Assembly (NCBI GenBank): GCA_031255615.1
Contig: JAIRSD010000029.1
Span: forward strand, 1-47,665
Source of the DNA: Treponema sp.
Lineage (GTDB): Bacteria > Spirochaetota > Spirochaetia > Treponematales > Breznakiellaceae
Length of the DNA: 47,665 nucleotides
Direction of reading: 5' to 3'
The notes beneath the pieces were generated by a model. It ran no database searches and was not told where the DNA came from. It saw only the letters and a program-made list of their open reading frames with translations. Positions within the stretch are counted from its first letter, which is position 1, and each line of letters begins with the position of its first letter. Shown here piece by piece: positions 7,598 through 15,548 of this stretch. The position numbers were made by a program, and so were the translations under genes.

Positions 7598-9085
7598 TCA
7601 GGAAGCCTGGGCAAATTCATCCTGGGCGGCTTCTTCCTGGAGGACCTTGAGGGTTTTGCTGGACTGCATCAATCCAGAGTAACTGCCGTTCCGCAGAATA
7701 TTAACGGCCTCCTGAAGCTGAATGTCGTATTCCAGATCGTAAACCGGCGCTATGACCGCCCGAATCTGCTCGTTCCTGATAAGCCGCCGGAGCACCTGGG
7801 TGTCCAGGTTGAACTCCTGGTGGAGGACCCCGGCAAAGGTGGTTATTTCCAGGGCGCCGGCGTTTGGATTCTCCTTAATGTAGTCCCCTATCCGGTTGGT
7901 CTTCAACAGGTTGTTCAAGGCCGCCGCATCCTCGTCGGTAAATTCCGGGTACTTGACCTCCAGGTCCGGGGGTATACCGATTTTGTCAATGTTTACGTCG
8001 CTGGGGGTGTAGTACCGGGCGGTGGTAAGTTTAAAGCCCATCGCGCCCAAGGGGTAGACCTGCTGAACAGAACCTTTGCCGTAGGACTTTTCCCCCACCA
8101 GATAGGCCCGGCCCCGGTCTTTCAGGGCGCCGGCCACAATTTCCGAGGCGCTGGCGGAACCCCGGTTAATAAGGACGATTATCGGAATGTCCGGGGCCAC
8201 CAGGGTGGAATCCTTGGCGCTGTAGGAGGCGTTTTCCGAAGAAAGCCGGGAGCGGGTGCTGACCACGACACCGGAATCGAGGAACAAATCGCAGATGTCC
8301 ACCGCCGACTGGAGCAGGCCGCCGTAGTTGTTCCGCAGATCCAGCACCAGGCCCTGGTAATTTTTCGAGAGAAAATCCGCCAGAGCTTCCCTGGCCCGGT
8401 TTACCGTCCGGGGGGTAAAGGTAAGAAGTTTTAGATACCCCGTGTCGCCAATCATGGCGTATTTGGTGGTGGGAACCTCGATAATCTCCCGTATAATTGT
8501 AACCGGAAACTCCAGGCTTTCCCCCCGGCGGATCAGCACCTGCACCGGCTGCCCCGGAGTCCCCCGCAGCCGGACCAGCACCTCGTTCATGGTGAGGCCC
8601 TCGGTGGATTCTTCATCAATCGCCATGATCCGGTCCATGGGGTTAATGCCCGCCCGCCAGCCGGGGGTATCTTCCATGGGGGCCGCCACTTCGACATACT
8701 TCATGGTACCGTCGATCTGCGGCTCCCCCGCGGTGATATACAGGCCCACGCCTCCAAAGATCCCCCTGGTGGTATCGTTCAGGTCCGCCATTTCGCTTTC
8801 GGGAAGAAAACTGGAATAGGGGTCCCCCAGGGCGTTAAGCATGCCGTTCATGGCCCCCTCAAAAACAACCTTGGGGTCAATCTCCTCAACGTAGCGGCGT
8901 TGGATGGAATCAAAGACATATTGAATGATGGAACTGTAACGCTGAACGTCCTGGCCGCCGCTCTGGGCCTGGACCTGAGGGGCGGAAGCAAGAACAAACA
9001 CAACGCCAATGATAAGGGTAACGCCGGTCCAAAGAACGGCGGCCCCGGGAAACGCAGCCGGAGGACGGTATTTTTGCAAACTCAT
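7598..9085 (-). CDS. ctp: C-terminal processing peptidase (S41 family, PDZ domain)
   Basis: Periplasmic serine protease that trims C-termini of envelope proteins. Layout: N-terminal signal anchor (about residues 14-40, ending ASAPQVQAQ), helical segment, PDZ domain (about 108-190, with GGVGLYI and PGWRAGINPMDRIMAIDEE), then the catalytic domain. The dyad fits Ser312 in RGSASASEI and Lys337 in SYGKGSVQQ; their 25-residue spacing matches the Ser430/Lys455 dyad of E. coli Tsp. A ~100-residue C-terminal extension follows. The 495-residue length fits the CtpA group. It is the first gene of the three-gene operon. The Shine-Dalgarno sequence before the ATG is weak. Confidence 0.95.
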   Translation of the reverse strand: MSLQKYRPPAAFPGAAVLWTGVTLIIGVVFVLASAPQVQAQSGGQDVQRYSSIIQYVFDSIQRRYVEEIDPKVVFEGAMNGMLNALGDPYSSFLPESEMADLNDTTRGIFGGVGLYITAGEPQIDGTMKYVEVAAPMEDTPGWRAGINPMDRIMAIDEESTEGLTMNEVLVRLRGTPGQPVQVLIRRGESLEFPVTIIREIIEVPTTKYAMIGDTGYLKLLTFTPRTVNRAREALADFLSKNYQGLVLDLRNNYGGLLQSAVDICDLFLDSGVVVSTRSRLSSENASYSAKDSTLVAPDIPIIVLINRGSASASEIVAGALKDRGRAYLVGEKSYGKGSVQQVYPLGAMGFKLTTARYYTPSDVNIDKIGIPPDLEVKYPEFTDEDAAALNNLLKTNRIGDYIKENPNAGALEITTFAGVLHQEFNLDTQVLRRLIRNEQIRAVIAPVYDLEYDIQLQEAVNILRNGSYSGLMQSSKTLKVLQEEAAQDEFAQAS

Positions 9086-9139
9086 TATTTCATTGTAGAA
9101 ACCGGGAACGCTTTGTCAATGTCCGGCCAAAAACGGCTG

Positions 9140-9295
9140 GTGAATATGCTTTGACCTCAAAAACGGCGCGGTTGCCGCTGTTTTTATGGAATAACGCGGC
9201 CCCTGTCCGCTCCAACAACGGGGCCCCTTTGGGATTCCCCGTTGTTCCGCGGACATCCGCGCGGCTTTTCCCCAAACGGCAACCGCGCCGCTCTT
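9140..9295. repeat. Minor intergenic repeat, first copy
   Basis: The block GGCCCCTTTGGGATTCCCC, then TTCCGCGGACATCCGCGC, recurs near 21770-21815 as GGCCCCTTTGGATTCCCC and TTTCGCGGAGATCCGCGC. The flanks also resemble each other (GCGCGGCC and AAAC.GC stretches). Internal short palindromes include GCGCGGTTGCCG/CGGCAACCGCGC, enclosing almost the whole element (about 9162-9290), so it could fold as one large stem. There is no coding potential I trust. Function unknown. Confidence 0.5.
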
Positions 9296-9301
9296 TTCCC
9301 G

Positions 9302-9490
9302 GACCGGTAGGTTGTTTGGCCTAAAAAATTGGATATGTAGACGGAAGAAATTTACCACGAAGGCGAGGAAGGCACACGAAGGTGGGGATTGAAGGCGCTT
9401 TTTCATTCCTTTGTGTACCGTGGTGCGCCTTCGTGGTTAAAATTCTTGTTCCCGGTTGGTTCGCCTGTTTGGTGGTTTAGGGTAAGCAAG
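9302..9490. repeat. ~190-bp inverted repeat, single copy
   Basis: Same family as the tandem array at 5157-5951: leader GTTTGGCCTAAAAAATTGG, left arm TTTACCACGAAGGCGAGG, right arm CATTCCTTTGTGTACC and CGCCTTCGTGGTTAAAATT, then tail GGTGGTTTAGGGTAAGC. The left and right arms pair imperfectly. It lies in the gap upstream of ctp and the small membrane-protein gene. Confidence 0.8.
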
Positions 9491-9527
9491 GGCCTCCGGG
9501 CAATACGGGCGCGGGGCGGTTTGGGGC

Positions 9528-9681
9528 TATTGGGTTGCTTAAGCTAAAGGGCGGGCGCAGGGAGCGGTTGAACATTTCTTCGCGTTCCTGGCGATCCGTA
9601 GTTCGCCTTGGTGCGCCTTCGTGGTTTCCCTTCCTGTTCCCGGTTGGTTCGCTTGTTTGGTGGTTTGCCGTCAAGGGCCGC
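9528..9681. repeat. ~150-bp inverted repeat, degenerate left arm
   Basis: It starts with the leader TTGGGTTGCTTAAGCTAAA. The left arm is replaced by GGGCGGGCGCAGGGAGCGG, but the right arm (TTCTTCGCGTTCCTGGCG, GCCTTGGTGCGCCTTCGTGG) and tail (TTCGCTTGTTTGGTGG) are kept. It carries the mini-hairpin variant GGCGATCC-GTAGTTCGCC. This is a truncated or rearranged member of the family. Confidence 0.65.
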
Positions 9682-9724
9682 CGGGCAACGCGGCTGCGGC
9701 GCGGCTGCGGGGCGGGGCGCGTTC

Positions 9725-9934
9725 TTTGAGCCGCCGCACGGAGCGCGGCGGCTCCACACGGCGGGGAAGGTTCCCTGAGGTTTGGCGCGGAGCGGCAAAC
9801 CTCAAAAGGCGCGAAACGGCAGGGATGCCGTTTCGCGCCCGCGCAAGGGATAGAAGCGGCCAACAAAAACCCGCAGGGTTTTTGTTAGAGCGGATAGCCC
9901 GGTTTTTTGCGGCGCAGCCGCAAAAAATGCGCCC
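9725..9934 (-). repeat. Composite stem-loop repeat, copy B (Flavo-1-like)
   Basis: Read on the minus strand from 9934: GGGCGCAT, hairpin 1 TTTTTTGCGGC-TGC-GCCGCAAAAAA, CCGGGCTATCCGCTC, hairpin 2 AACAAAAACC-CTGC-GGGTTTTTGTT (identical to copy A), then CTATCCCTTGCGCGGGC and hairpin 3 GCGAAACGGC-ATCCCT-GCCGTTTCGC (9811-9836). Two more stems follow: one built on TTGAGGTTTG/CAAACCTCAA (about 9775-9806) and one on GAGCCGCCGC/GCGGCGGCTC (about 9727-9753). Hairpin 1 differs from copy A while hairpin 2 is the same, which shows module exchange. Confidence 0.8.
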
Positions 9935-10027
9935 AAATGAAAGGAAAAACACTGGGCCGGCGCGTTTTCCAGCCCCGGATCGCCGGGAAGCCTTGACCGG
10001 GGCTACCTATATCCTTAGATTTTTGTT

Positions 10028-10504
10028 ATGAGTTTGGAAACCGCCAGAGAAAGCGGCGTTCCCCGGATTTTGCGCTGGGGACTTTTGGTTTACGAGGCCC
10101 TTCGGTTGGCGGTGCTTGTCCGAATCATGGCCGGCGAGGCTGGGGAGGGAGAATTTCCCGGTATCGTGTACGGGGCCGCCAATGCTTTGTTCCTGCTGAT
10201 GGCCCTGTTTCTGCTGGCGGATCTTGACCGTTACGGCGTCTACGCCCCTTTGTATAGCGCGGGGAAGATTTTGTCGGTTCTTGTTCTGTCCAGTGTTGGT
10301 ATGTTCCGGCGGGATATGATAATGCGGTCGATTCTGGCGAGGGGGATTGATTTTCTCTACGCGGTGGGCGGTCTTGCGGTTATTGCCCTGGGGGACGTTT
10401 TTTCGGCGATCTGCGGAGTTTTCCTGGCGCTGCGCCGGCAAGGGGCGGGGAGGGATTCGGGCCGGGATTCGTCTTTACGCGCCGGGGACCCGGGGGAGTT
10501 GTGA
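10028..10504 (+). CDS. Small membrane protein of unknown function
   Basis: The 158-residue product has three to four hydrophobic helices: around RILRWGLLVYEALRLAVLV, GAANALFLLMALFLLADL, SAGKILSVLVLSSVGMF and IDFLYAVGGLAVIALGDV. The C-terminal tail is polar and Arg/Gly-rich and probably cytoplasmic. I do not recognise the family. Its stop codon overlaps the start of the FlhG-like gene (TGATG), so the two are translationally coupled and may work together, for example as a membrane partner of the ATPase (inference). The start ATG at 10028 has no obvious Shine-Dalgarno sequence. Confidence 0.7.
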   Translation: MSLETARESGVPRILRWGLLVYEALRLAVLVRIMAGEAGEGEFPGIVYGAANALFLLMALFLLADLDRYGVYAPLYSAGKILSVLVLSSVGMFRRDMIMRSILARGIDFLYAVGGLAVIALGDVFSAICGVFLALRRQGAGRDSGRDSSLRAGDPGEL

Positions 10505-11649
10505 TGCGTATCATTCCGATAGCGAGCGGGAAGGGGGGGGTGGGGAAATCCCTCCTGGCGGCGAATCTGGGGGTGGCCTTCGCCCAGGCGGGGCGGCGGG
10601 TGATTCTGGCGGATCTGGATTTGGGGGCCTCTAATCTGCACCTGGTTCTGGGCTGCCGGGCTCCCAAGATGGGGATTGGGGTCTGGCTGAACGACACCCG
10701 GAAGGACTTTAAGAATGCCGTCTCGGACACCGATGTGCGGGGGCTCCGCTTTATTCCGGGGGACCAGGAGATTCCGGGGACGGCGAATCTCAAGGTTTCC
10801 CAGCGCAGGACCTTGGTGAAACGGCTGCTGGCCCTTAAGGATGAAACCGACTACCTGATTCTGGACCTGGGGGCGGGGACCCACCAGTCCATCCTGGATT
10901 TTTTCCTTTTGTCGGGCCAGGGCATCGTGGTTTCCGCCCCGGCGGTTACGGCGGTCCTTAACGCCTATGTGTTCCTGAAGAATACCGTTTTCAGGATGAT
11001 GTACACGGTCTTTGCCAAGGGCAGCCCCGCGGCGATCTACCTGCAACAGGCCCGGAAAGAGAACGCCGGCCCCCACCGGCTCTACATTCCCAAGATGCTG
11101 CCGGAGATCAAGGCCCTCGATCCGGCGTCCTACGATAACTTCATGGAGCGGCTGAATCATTTCCACCCCAAACTTGTCATGAATCTGATTGACGATCCCA
11201 AGGACGCCGACGTGGCCATGAAGATCCGCCGGTCCTGCGAGGAGTATTTGGACCTGAGGATTGAACACCTGGGGGTGATATACCGGGATGGGATTCAGAA
11301 TACCGCCCTGGCCTCCCGGCTGCCGGTGGTAATCTACAAGCCCCAGTCCCTCGCGGCCCAGGGAATCTACCGTATCGCCGACAAGATCATGGCCGCCGGT
11401 GAGGAGGCGGGCCCCCTGGACGAAAGGGAGATCGAAAACAGCTTCCAGGAAGCGGGGACGGAGGCGGAAATCGACTTTGACAACCGGATGGAGTATGTGG
11501 AAGATCTGCTCCACTCCGGGGCCCTCAGCCAGGGAGATCTGGTGGAAACCGTGAAGACCCAGCAACTGGAGATCTCCAAACTCAAAAGGGAAAATAACTT
11601 CCTTAAGCTCAAACTGACCCAGGCCATAGCAAAAGGCTACCGGCCCTAG
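10504..11649 (+). CDS. FlhG/MinD-family P-loop ATPase
   Basis: Deviant-Walker ParA/MinD ATPase. It has the P-loop GKGGVGKS near the N-terminus and the FlhG-like second motif LADLDLGASNLHLVLG, then LILDLGAGTHQSILDFFLLS for Walker B. A C-terminal extension (about residues 300-381) ends in a predicted coiled coil (TQQLEISKLKRENNFLKLKL) not found in MinD. Such proteins set flagellar number or cell-pole placement; which role applies is not visible, as no flagellar genes are nearby. ATG 10504 is preferred over GTG 10501 because GGGGGAG lies six to seven bases before it. Coupled to the membrane-protein gene upstream. Assignment to FlhG rather than another MinD-like group is moderate. Confidence 0.85.
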   Translation: MRIIPIASGKGGVGKSLLAANLGVAFAQAGRRVILADLDLGASNLHLVLGCRAPKMGIGVWLNDTRKDFKNAVSDTDVRGLRFIPGDQEIPGTANLKVSQRRTLVKRLLALKDETDYLILDLGAGTHQSILDFFLLSGQGIVVSAPAVTAVLNAYVFLKNTVFRMMYTVFAKGSPAAIYLQQARKENAGPHRLYIPKMLPEIKALDPASYDNFMERLNHFHPKLVMNLIDDPKDADVAMKIRRSCEEYLDLRIEHLGVIYRDGIQNTALASRLPVVIYKPQSLAAQGIYRIADKIMAAGEEAGPLDEREIENSFQEAGTEAEIDFDNRMEYVEDLLHSGALSQGDLVETVKTQQLEISKLKRENNFLKLKLTQAIAKGYRP

Positions 11650-11844
11650 CGGGCCGCCTGGTCGCCGGATATGCGGATGCAAGACATTGACCGCGAAGCC
11701 GCCAAAGGCGGCAGGCGGTGAAGGCGCAGGAAAGGCGAAAATTGGAGGCGTTTTTTCATTCCTTTGTGTACCTTGGCGCCCCTTCGTGGTTAAAATTTCT
11801 GTTCCCGGTTCCTTCGCTTATCCGGTGATTTAGTGTAAGCAAGA
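11650..11844. repeat. ~195-bp inverted repeat, first of a pair
   Basis: It begins just after the FlhG-like stop. Leader GCCGCCTGGTCGCCGGATAT, left arm GACCGCGAAGCCGCCAAAGG (diverged), right arm CATTCCTTTGTGTACCTTGG and CCCCTTCGTGGTTAAAATT, tail CGCTTATCCGGTGATTTAG. It is the same family as at 5157-5951, with the left arm mutated by insertion of a CGCCAAAGGCGGC mini-palindrome. Confidence 0.75.
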
Positions 11845-11965
11845 TACGAAGGCGGGGATTGGAGGCGCTTTTTTATTCCTTTGTGTTCCTTTGTGCCCCT
11901 TCGTGGTTAGAATTTCTGTCCTCGGTTCTTTCGCTTATCCGGTGATTTAGTGTAAACAAGCTATT
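11845..11965. repeat. ~120-bp partial inverted repeat, second of a pair
   Basis: It starts directly after the tail of the previous copy at ACGAAGGCGGGGATTGGAGG, so most of the left arm is missing. The right arm (TTCCTTTGTGCCCCTTCGTG) and tail (CGCTTATCCGGTGATTTAG) are intact. Nothing else of note lies between it and pyrE. Confidence 0.75.
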
Positions 11966-12036
11966 CGGATCCGGGGCCGGTCCGGGGCTTTAACGACTTT
12001 GGCAAATGAAGAAAACGTTTTAAAAAGGGAGACGTT

Positions 12037-12624
12037 ATGGATACAATCGGACTGCTTAAGGAATCCGGGGCCATGCTGGAAGGCCACTTCCTGCTGTCGT
12101 CGGGCCGCCATTCGGACAAATATTTCCAGTGCGCCAAACTGTTTCAGCACCCGGACAAGGCGGCCCTGGCCCTGGGGCCCATGGCGGAGCGGATCCGGGC
12201 CGATATGGCCGCCGGCAGGCTGGCCCTCGACGCGGTGGCGGGCCCCGCCATGGGGGGCATCGTCGCGGCCTACGAACTGGGCCGCCAGTTGGGGCTCCCC
12301 GCCTTCTTCACCGAGCGGGACGAGACCGGGGCCATGGTCCTGCGCCGGGGTTTTACCGTAAAACCGGGCCAGCGGATTCTTATCGCCGAAGACGTGGTTA
12401 CCACCGCCAAGTCCTCCGGGGAAAGCGCCGCCGCGCTGGAGGGTCTGGGGGCGGTGATCGCCGCCCTTAGCTGCCTGGTGGACCGCCGGATGGAAGGAAT
12501 CGAAGTCCCCTGGCCCCTCTACGCGGCCTGCACGGTCGCCGTGGGCAACTGGGACGCGGCGGACTGCGAACTCTGTAAAAAGGGCCTCCCCCTGGAAAAA
12601 CCGGGATCCCGGAAATTCCGGTAG
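12037..12624 (+). CDS. pyrE: Orotate phosphoribosyltransferase
   Basis: De novo pyrimidine synthesis: orotate plus PRPP gives OMP. The 195-residue product has the N-terminal segment GHFLLSSGRHSDKYFQCAKL, typical of bacterial PyrE (…GHF.L.SG.HS..Y.). It also has AVAGPAMGGIVAAYELGRQL and the PRPP-binding loop ILIAEDVVTTAKSSGE. The loop usually reads TTG(K/G)S; here Gly is Ala, a mild oddity. GGGAG lies about five bases before the ATG. It is a monocistronic-looking gene that converges on the MBL-fold gene. Confidence 0.93.
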   Translation: MDTIGLLKESGAMLEGHFLLSSGRHSDKYFQCAKLFQHPDKAALALGPMAERIRADMAAGRLALDAVAGPAMGGIVAAYELGRQLGLPAFFTERDETGAMVLRRGFTVKPGQRILIAEDVVTTAKSSGESAAALEGLGAVIAALSCLVDRRMEGIEVPWPLYAACTVAVGNWDAADCELCKKGLPLEKPGSRKFR

Positions 12625-12709
12625 ACCGCCTGGGCGGAGGGGTCCGGATTCAGCGGGCCGGACCCGGAGCCGCCGCGGGAAAAGGGGAAAGGCCGGACCC
12701 TGGAGCGGC

Positions 12710-12730
12710 AGCTTTCCCGGGGGGAAAGCT
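12710..12730. terminator. Bidirectional hairpin between pyrE and the MBL-fold gene
   Basis: AGCTTTCCC (12710-12718), GGG loop, GGGAAAGCT (12722-12730): a perfect 9-bp stem. It sits between two converging genes and overlaps the last codon of the minus-strand gene. It lacks a clean U-tract, so termination is inferred from position. Other GC-rich partial stems (CCGGACCC/GGGTCCGG types) lie at 12630-12700. Confidence 0.5.
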
Positions 12731-13427
12731 ACCGGGAGGGGAACTTTAGCAGGACGGCCGCGTAGTTTTCCTTCAGGATCTCCCCGCAGCCGTCCACCCG
12801 CAGGTAGCCGTGGCCCCCCAGGATCATATCCGGGCGATACCGCTGGACCTTCCGGCAGCTTTCGATCAATTCGCGGGAAGAAAAGGACTGATCCCCGGTC
12901 CAGCCGTATGTTTCCCCATGGGAGGGAATGCCGTCGGGGGGAAAGAAGTCCCCCACAAACCACACGTCCCGGCCCTCCAAATTGACCCGGAAGATCACGG
13001 AACCGGGGGTATGGCCCGGCACATGGATCACCTCCCAGTCCAGCTCCCCAATACGCAGGGGCCCCTCCTCCAGGACGATGTCAACCGGGGCGGCGGGCCA
13101 GTGTATCTGTTCCGGGTCCTCCGGGGGCGGCCCCCCGGCTTCGACGCGGGCCCGATCCCCCCGGTGGACGGCGATTTTGGCTCCCGCCGCCCGGTAATCC
13201 GCCGCAAGCCCGGCGTGATCCCAGTGGCCGTGGGTAATCAGGAGATGGGTAACCCGCTCGTTTTCCAGGCCCCAATAGGAAAGCCACCGGGCGATCTGTT
13301 CCTCCGAACCATTCTTGATGCCCCCGTCCACCATGACGAGGCCCCCGGAATACTTAACGGCGTACACATAGCTCAGGAGTCCGAAGGACGGACCGGTAAG
13401 AACGTACAGATTATTTAACAACCGCAT
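12729..13427 (-). CDS. MBL-fold (metallo-beta-lactamase superfamily) hydrolase
   Basis: Cytoplasmic metallohydrolase of the glyoxalase II-like group. The zinc motif HGHWDH follows MVDGGIKNGSEEQ, and further ligands are consistent with VPGHTPGSV (His), FVGDFF (Asp) and LGGHGYL (His). ATG 13427 (product MRLLNNLYVLTGPS..., 232 residues) is chosen because AGGAGG lies four bases before it. A longer frame starting at 13487 would translate part of a repeat hairpin. The substrate cannot be told. It converges with pyrE. Confidence 0.88.
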   Translation of the reverse strand: MRLLNNLYVLTGPSFGLLSYVYAVKYSGGLVMVDGGIKNGSEEQIARWLSYWGLENERVTHLLITHGHWDHAGLAADYRAAGAKIAVHRGDRARVEAGGPPPEDPEQIHWPAAPVDIVLEEGPLRIGELDWEVIHVPGHTPGSVIFRVNLEGRDVWFVGDFFPPDGIPSHGETYGWTGDQSFSSRELIESCRKVQRYRPDMILGGHGYLRVDGCGEILKENYAAVLLKFPSR

Positions 13428-13439
13428 AAAACCTCCTAC

Positions 13440-13497
13440 CGCCGAAACTGAAGTTTCCGAATAATCCTGATTTTCCGCGGTTTCCAAAGGTGGAAAC
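13440..13497. repeat. Small GAAAC...GTTTC hairpins upstream of the MBL-fold gene
   Basis: GAAAC-TGAA-GTTTC (about 13444-13457) and GGTTTCCA-AAG-GTGGAAACC (about 13478-13497) lie just upstream of the ribosome-binding site. The first has the same TGAA loop as the hairpins at 21676 and 26147; they could affect translation of the gene. Confidence 0.55.
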
Positions 13498-13504
13498 CTA
13501 TTAT

Positions 13505-13660
13505 CCTGTTTACACTAAACCTGCGAACACGAGCAACAACCGGGGACAGAAGAAGTAAACCACCAAGGCGCACCAAGGAACACGAAGGAAAGAATAACCG
13601 CTCCCCTCCCCCGGCCTTTGTGCGCTTTCCCCGCCCCGCCTTCGCGGTCGATTCTTATCC
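13505..13660. repeat. ~155-bp inverted repeat, reverse orientation
   Basis: Recognisable by AAACCACCAAGGCGCACC and AAGGAACACGAAGGAA at the left and GCCTTTGTGCGCTTTCC, CGCCTTCGCGGTCGATTC at the right. Flanking TACACTAAACC is the reverse complement of the family tail GGTTTAGTGTA. Same family as at 5157-5951, more diverged. Confidence 0.65.
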
Positions 13661-13692
13661 GTATGCCCTGCCTTGGGGGCCTTAGCAAGGCG

Positions 13693-13836
13693 CTATTTGG
13701 CGCTCCATTTCTTTGTTATTTTCGTGATGCCGATCATGATTACCGCGATGCCGCCGCAGACTATAAAGAGGCCCAGCATCCCCTTCCACATCATGTCAAG
13801 GGAAGCGAATACATTTCTCAACACTGCTTCGTCCAT
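13693..13836 (-). CDS. 47-residue single-span membrane protein, OadG-like
   Basis: Short gene found by direct translation, 12 bases downstream of oadB on the same strand. The product starts MDEAVLRNVFASLDMMWKG. It has one membrane helix (MLGLFIVCGGIAVIMIGI) and a basic end TKITKKWSAK. A GGGGA sequence precedes the ATG. Size, topology and position fit a gamma or accessory subunit of a sodium-pumping decarboxylase (OadG-like), which helps assemble the alpha and beta subunits. Sequence similarity is too short to prove it, so the role is inferred from context. Confidence 0.65.
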   Translation of the reverse strand: MDEAVLRNVFASLDMMWKGMLGLFIVCGGIAVIMIGITKITKKWSAK

Positions 13837-13848
13837 AAGACGATCCCC

Positions 13849-14988
13849 CTACAAATAATTTATGATCAGGCTCAACACCAAACCGCTCGCCGCCACGGAG
13901 GCGATCTGGCCGGAAACATTGGCGCTTACCGCATGCATCAAAAAGATGTTGTGGGGGTCTTCCTTAAGGGCGAGTTTCTGAATAACCCGGGAGGACATGG
14001 GAAAGGCGGAAATGCCCGCCGCCCCTATCATGGGGTTTATCTTTTTCTTCAAAAACAGATTAAGGAATTTGGTGAACAGGACCCCCCCCACGGTGTCAAG
14101 GATAAAGGCGAAAAGGCCCAGGGTAAGGATCTTCAGGGTGTCGAGGGTGATAAATTCCTCCGCCTTAAGGGTAAAGGCAATGGTAATGCCCAGGAGCAGA
14201 GTTATCAGGTTGGAAAGGTTTTTCTGCGCCGTTTCGGAAAGGGATTCCAGCACCCCGCACTCGCGGATAAGGTTGCCGAACATCAAAAACCCGATCAGCG
14301 CGACGGCGGAGGGGGAAATAAATCCCACGATGACCGTCACCGCAATGGGAAAGACAATTTTCAGGCTCCGGGGTATCTCCGCGCTGGCCACCGGGTCCAT
14401 CCGGATCATCCGCTCTTTTCTGGTGGTCGTCATTTTTATGGCGAAGGGCTGGATGATCGGCACCAGGGACATATACGAGTAGGCCGCCACCGCTATGGGG
14501 CCCAAATAGCTGGAGTGAAGCACCTGGGAAACCAGAATGGTGGTGGGCCCGTCCGCCGCGCCGATAATGCCGATAGCCGCCGCGTCTTTCAGGTCGAAAC
14601 CGAGCAGGCAGGCAAGGGTGATGGTGGCGAAAATTCCAAAGTGGGCCGACGCGCCGAACAGAAAATAGACGGGCCGCGACAGGAGCGGGGAAAAATCGAT
14701 CATCGCCCCTATACCGATAAAAAGAAGCAGCGGCATTACCTCGGAAGCCCCGATCCCCTTTTCAAAAAGCCACTGGATCACCCCGTGGGTCTCCCCCACG
14801 CCGGACATTATCTGGTTAAGCACGCCGCTGAAAGGCAGATTAACCAGCAGCGCCCCGAAACCCATGGGCATAAGCAGAGCCGGTTCGTATTCCTTGGCGA
14901 TCCCCAGGTAAATAAGGACAATGCCGATACCGAACATGATAACCTGTTTCCAGGTTAAGGCGAGAAAACCTTCCAGTAAGAATTCCAT
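13849..14988 (-). CDS. oadB: Sodium-translocating decarboxylase beta subunit (oxaloacetate decarboxylase type)
   Basis: Integral membrane subunit that couples carboxybiotin decarboxylation to sodium export. The 379-residue product has about nine to eleven hydrophobic helices. It carries the conserved stretches GIGAMIDFSPLLSRP, GAADGPTTILVSQ (helix-IV region with the functional Asp), and NLITLLLGITIAFTLKAEEF with FLMFGNLIRECGV. Length fits the OadB/GcdB/MmdB family. AGGAAG precedes the ATG. The carboxyltransferase alpha subunit and biotin carrier are not in this window, so the substrate (oxaloacetate, methylmalonyl-CoA or glutaconyl-CoA) is not decided by sequence here. Confidence 0.94.
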   Translation of the reverse strand: MEFLLEGFLALTWKQVIMFGIGIVLIYLGIAKEYEPALLMPMGFGALLVNLPFSGVLNQIMSGVGETHGVIQWLFEKGIGASEVMPLLLFIGIGAMIDFSPLLSRPVYFLFGASAHFGIFATITLACLLGFDLKDAAAIGIIGAADGPTTILVSQVLHSSYLGPIAVAAYSYMSLVPIIQPFAIKMTTTRKERMIRMDPVASAEIPRSLKIVFPIAVTVIVGFISPSAVALIGFLMFGNLIRECGVLESLSETAQKNLSNLITLLLGITIAFTLKAEEFITLDTLKILTLGLFAFILDTVGGVLFTKFLNLFLKKKINPMIGAAGISAFPMSSRVIQKLALKEDPHNIFLMHAVSANVSGQIASVAASGLVLSLIINYL

Positions 14989-15320
14989 AGAACTTCCTAA
15001 TTGATGTTCATAGAGCCGTTCAACATCCCGGCCCCGCGTCCCGGACGGGAACCTTCGGCGGTTTCAAGACTGCGCGGGCCGTTCCCAACACCGGCGGACC
15101 CTGATAATCCCCAGGCCCCGCCTCCCCCACTAATCCGTGTATGTCAGATAAAAAATCGAAACATGGGAGGCCAATCCGCGATCCACCCTGCAAGTATAGC
15201 ACAAAAAGACGGGCCAGGGCAACGGACCAGAAAGACCGCCCCAATTCCCGGTTTAGAAATTGAGAAAAGTTGAGGAATCTAAAAAAACGATAGAAACCAT
15301 CGAAGGCCGATTCCATATAC
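14989..15320. other. Non-coding gap upstream of oadB
   Basis: Nothing with a believable coding pattern on either strand. It presumably carries the oadB promoter on the minus strand, but I cannot point to clear -10 and -35 elements. The composite repeat copy C starts at 15321. Confidence 0.4.
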
Positions 15321-15540
15321 GGGCGCATTTTTTGCGGCGGAGCCGCAAAAAACCGGGCTATCCAGGGCTCCGCTGCGCTCCGGCCCCGCCTGCGGCGTGG
15401 CTGCTCCGCACCCTTCCTATCCCTTGCGCGGCCCAAAAATGGCGTCCTGCCATTTTTGGGCCGGGGGTTTTGCTTCACAAAACCCCCGGAAATAGAAACA
15501 GCCGGCATCCTGCCGGCCCGGCAGAGTCCCTGCCGGCGAA
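15321..15540 (+). repeat. Composite stem-loop repeat, copy C (Flavo-1-like)
   Basis: GGGCGCAT at 15321, hairpin 1 TTTTTTGCGGC-GGA-GCCGCAAAAAA, CCGGGCTATCC, then a GC-rich second module (GGGCTCCGCTGCGCTCCGG, CCGCCTGCGGCGTGGCTGC) shared with copy G, then CCTATCCCTTGCGCGG. Hairpin 3 is CCCAAAAATGGC-GTCCT-GCCATTTTTGGG, hairpin 4 is GGGGGTTTTG-CTTCA-CAAAACCCCC, and small GCCGGC stems end the element. It ends beside the stop of the MATE gene. Confidence 0.8.
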
Positions 15541-15548
15541 ACGGGCCC

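Noticed and set aside
5950..9085. ctp-rsmE-GT26 as a polysaccharide cluster
   Set aside because: Only one glycosyltransferase-like gene, with doubtful catalytic residues, and no other sugar-nucleotide or export genes nearby.
10357..11682. 441-residue minus-strand frame opposite the FlhG-like gene
   Set aside because: Shadow; the plus-strand ATPase has all family motifs.
13618..14958. 446-residue plus-strand frame opposite oadB
   Set aside because: Antisense shadow rich in Gly, His, Gln and Lys; the minus-strand oadB is clearly the real gene.
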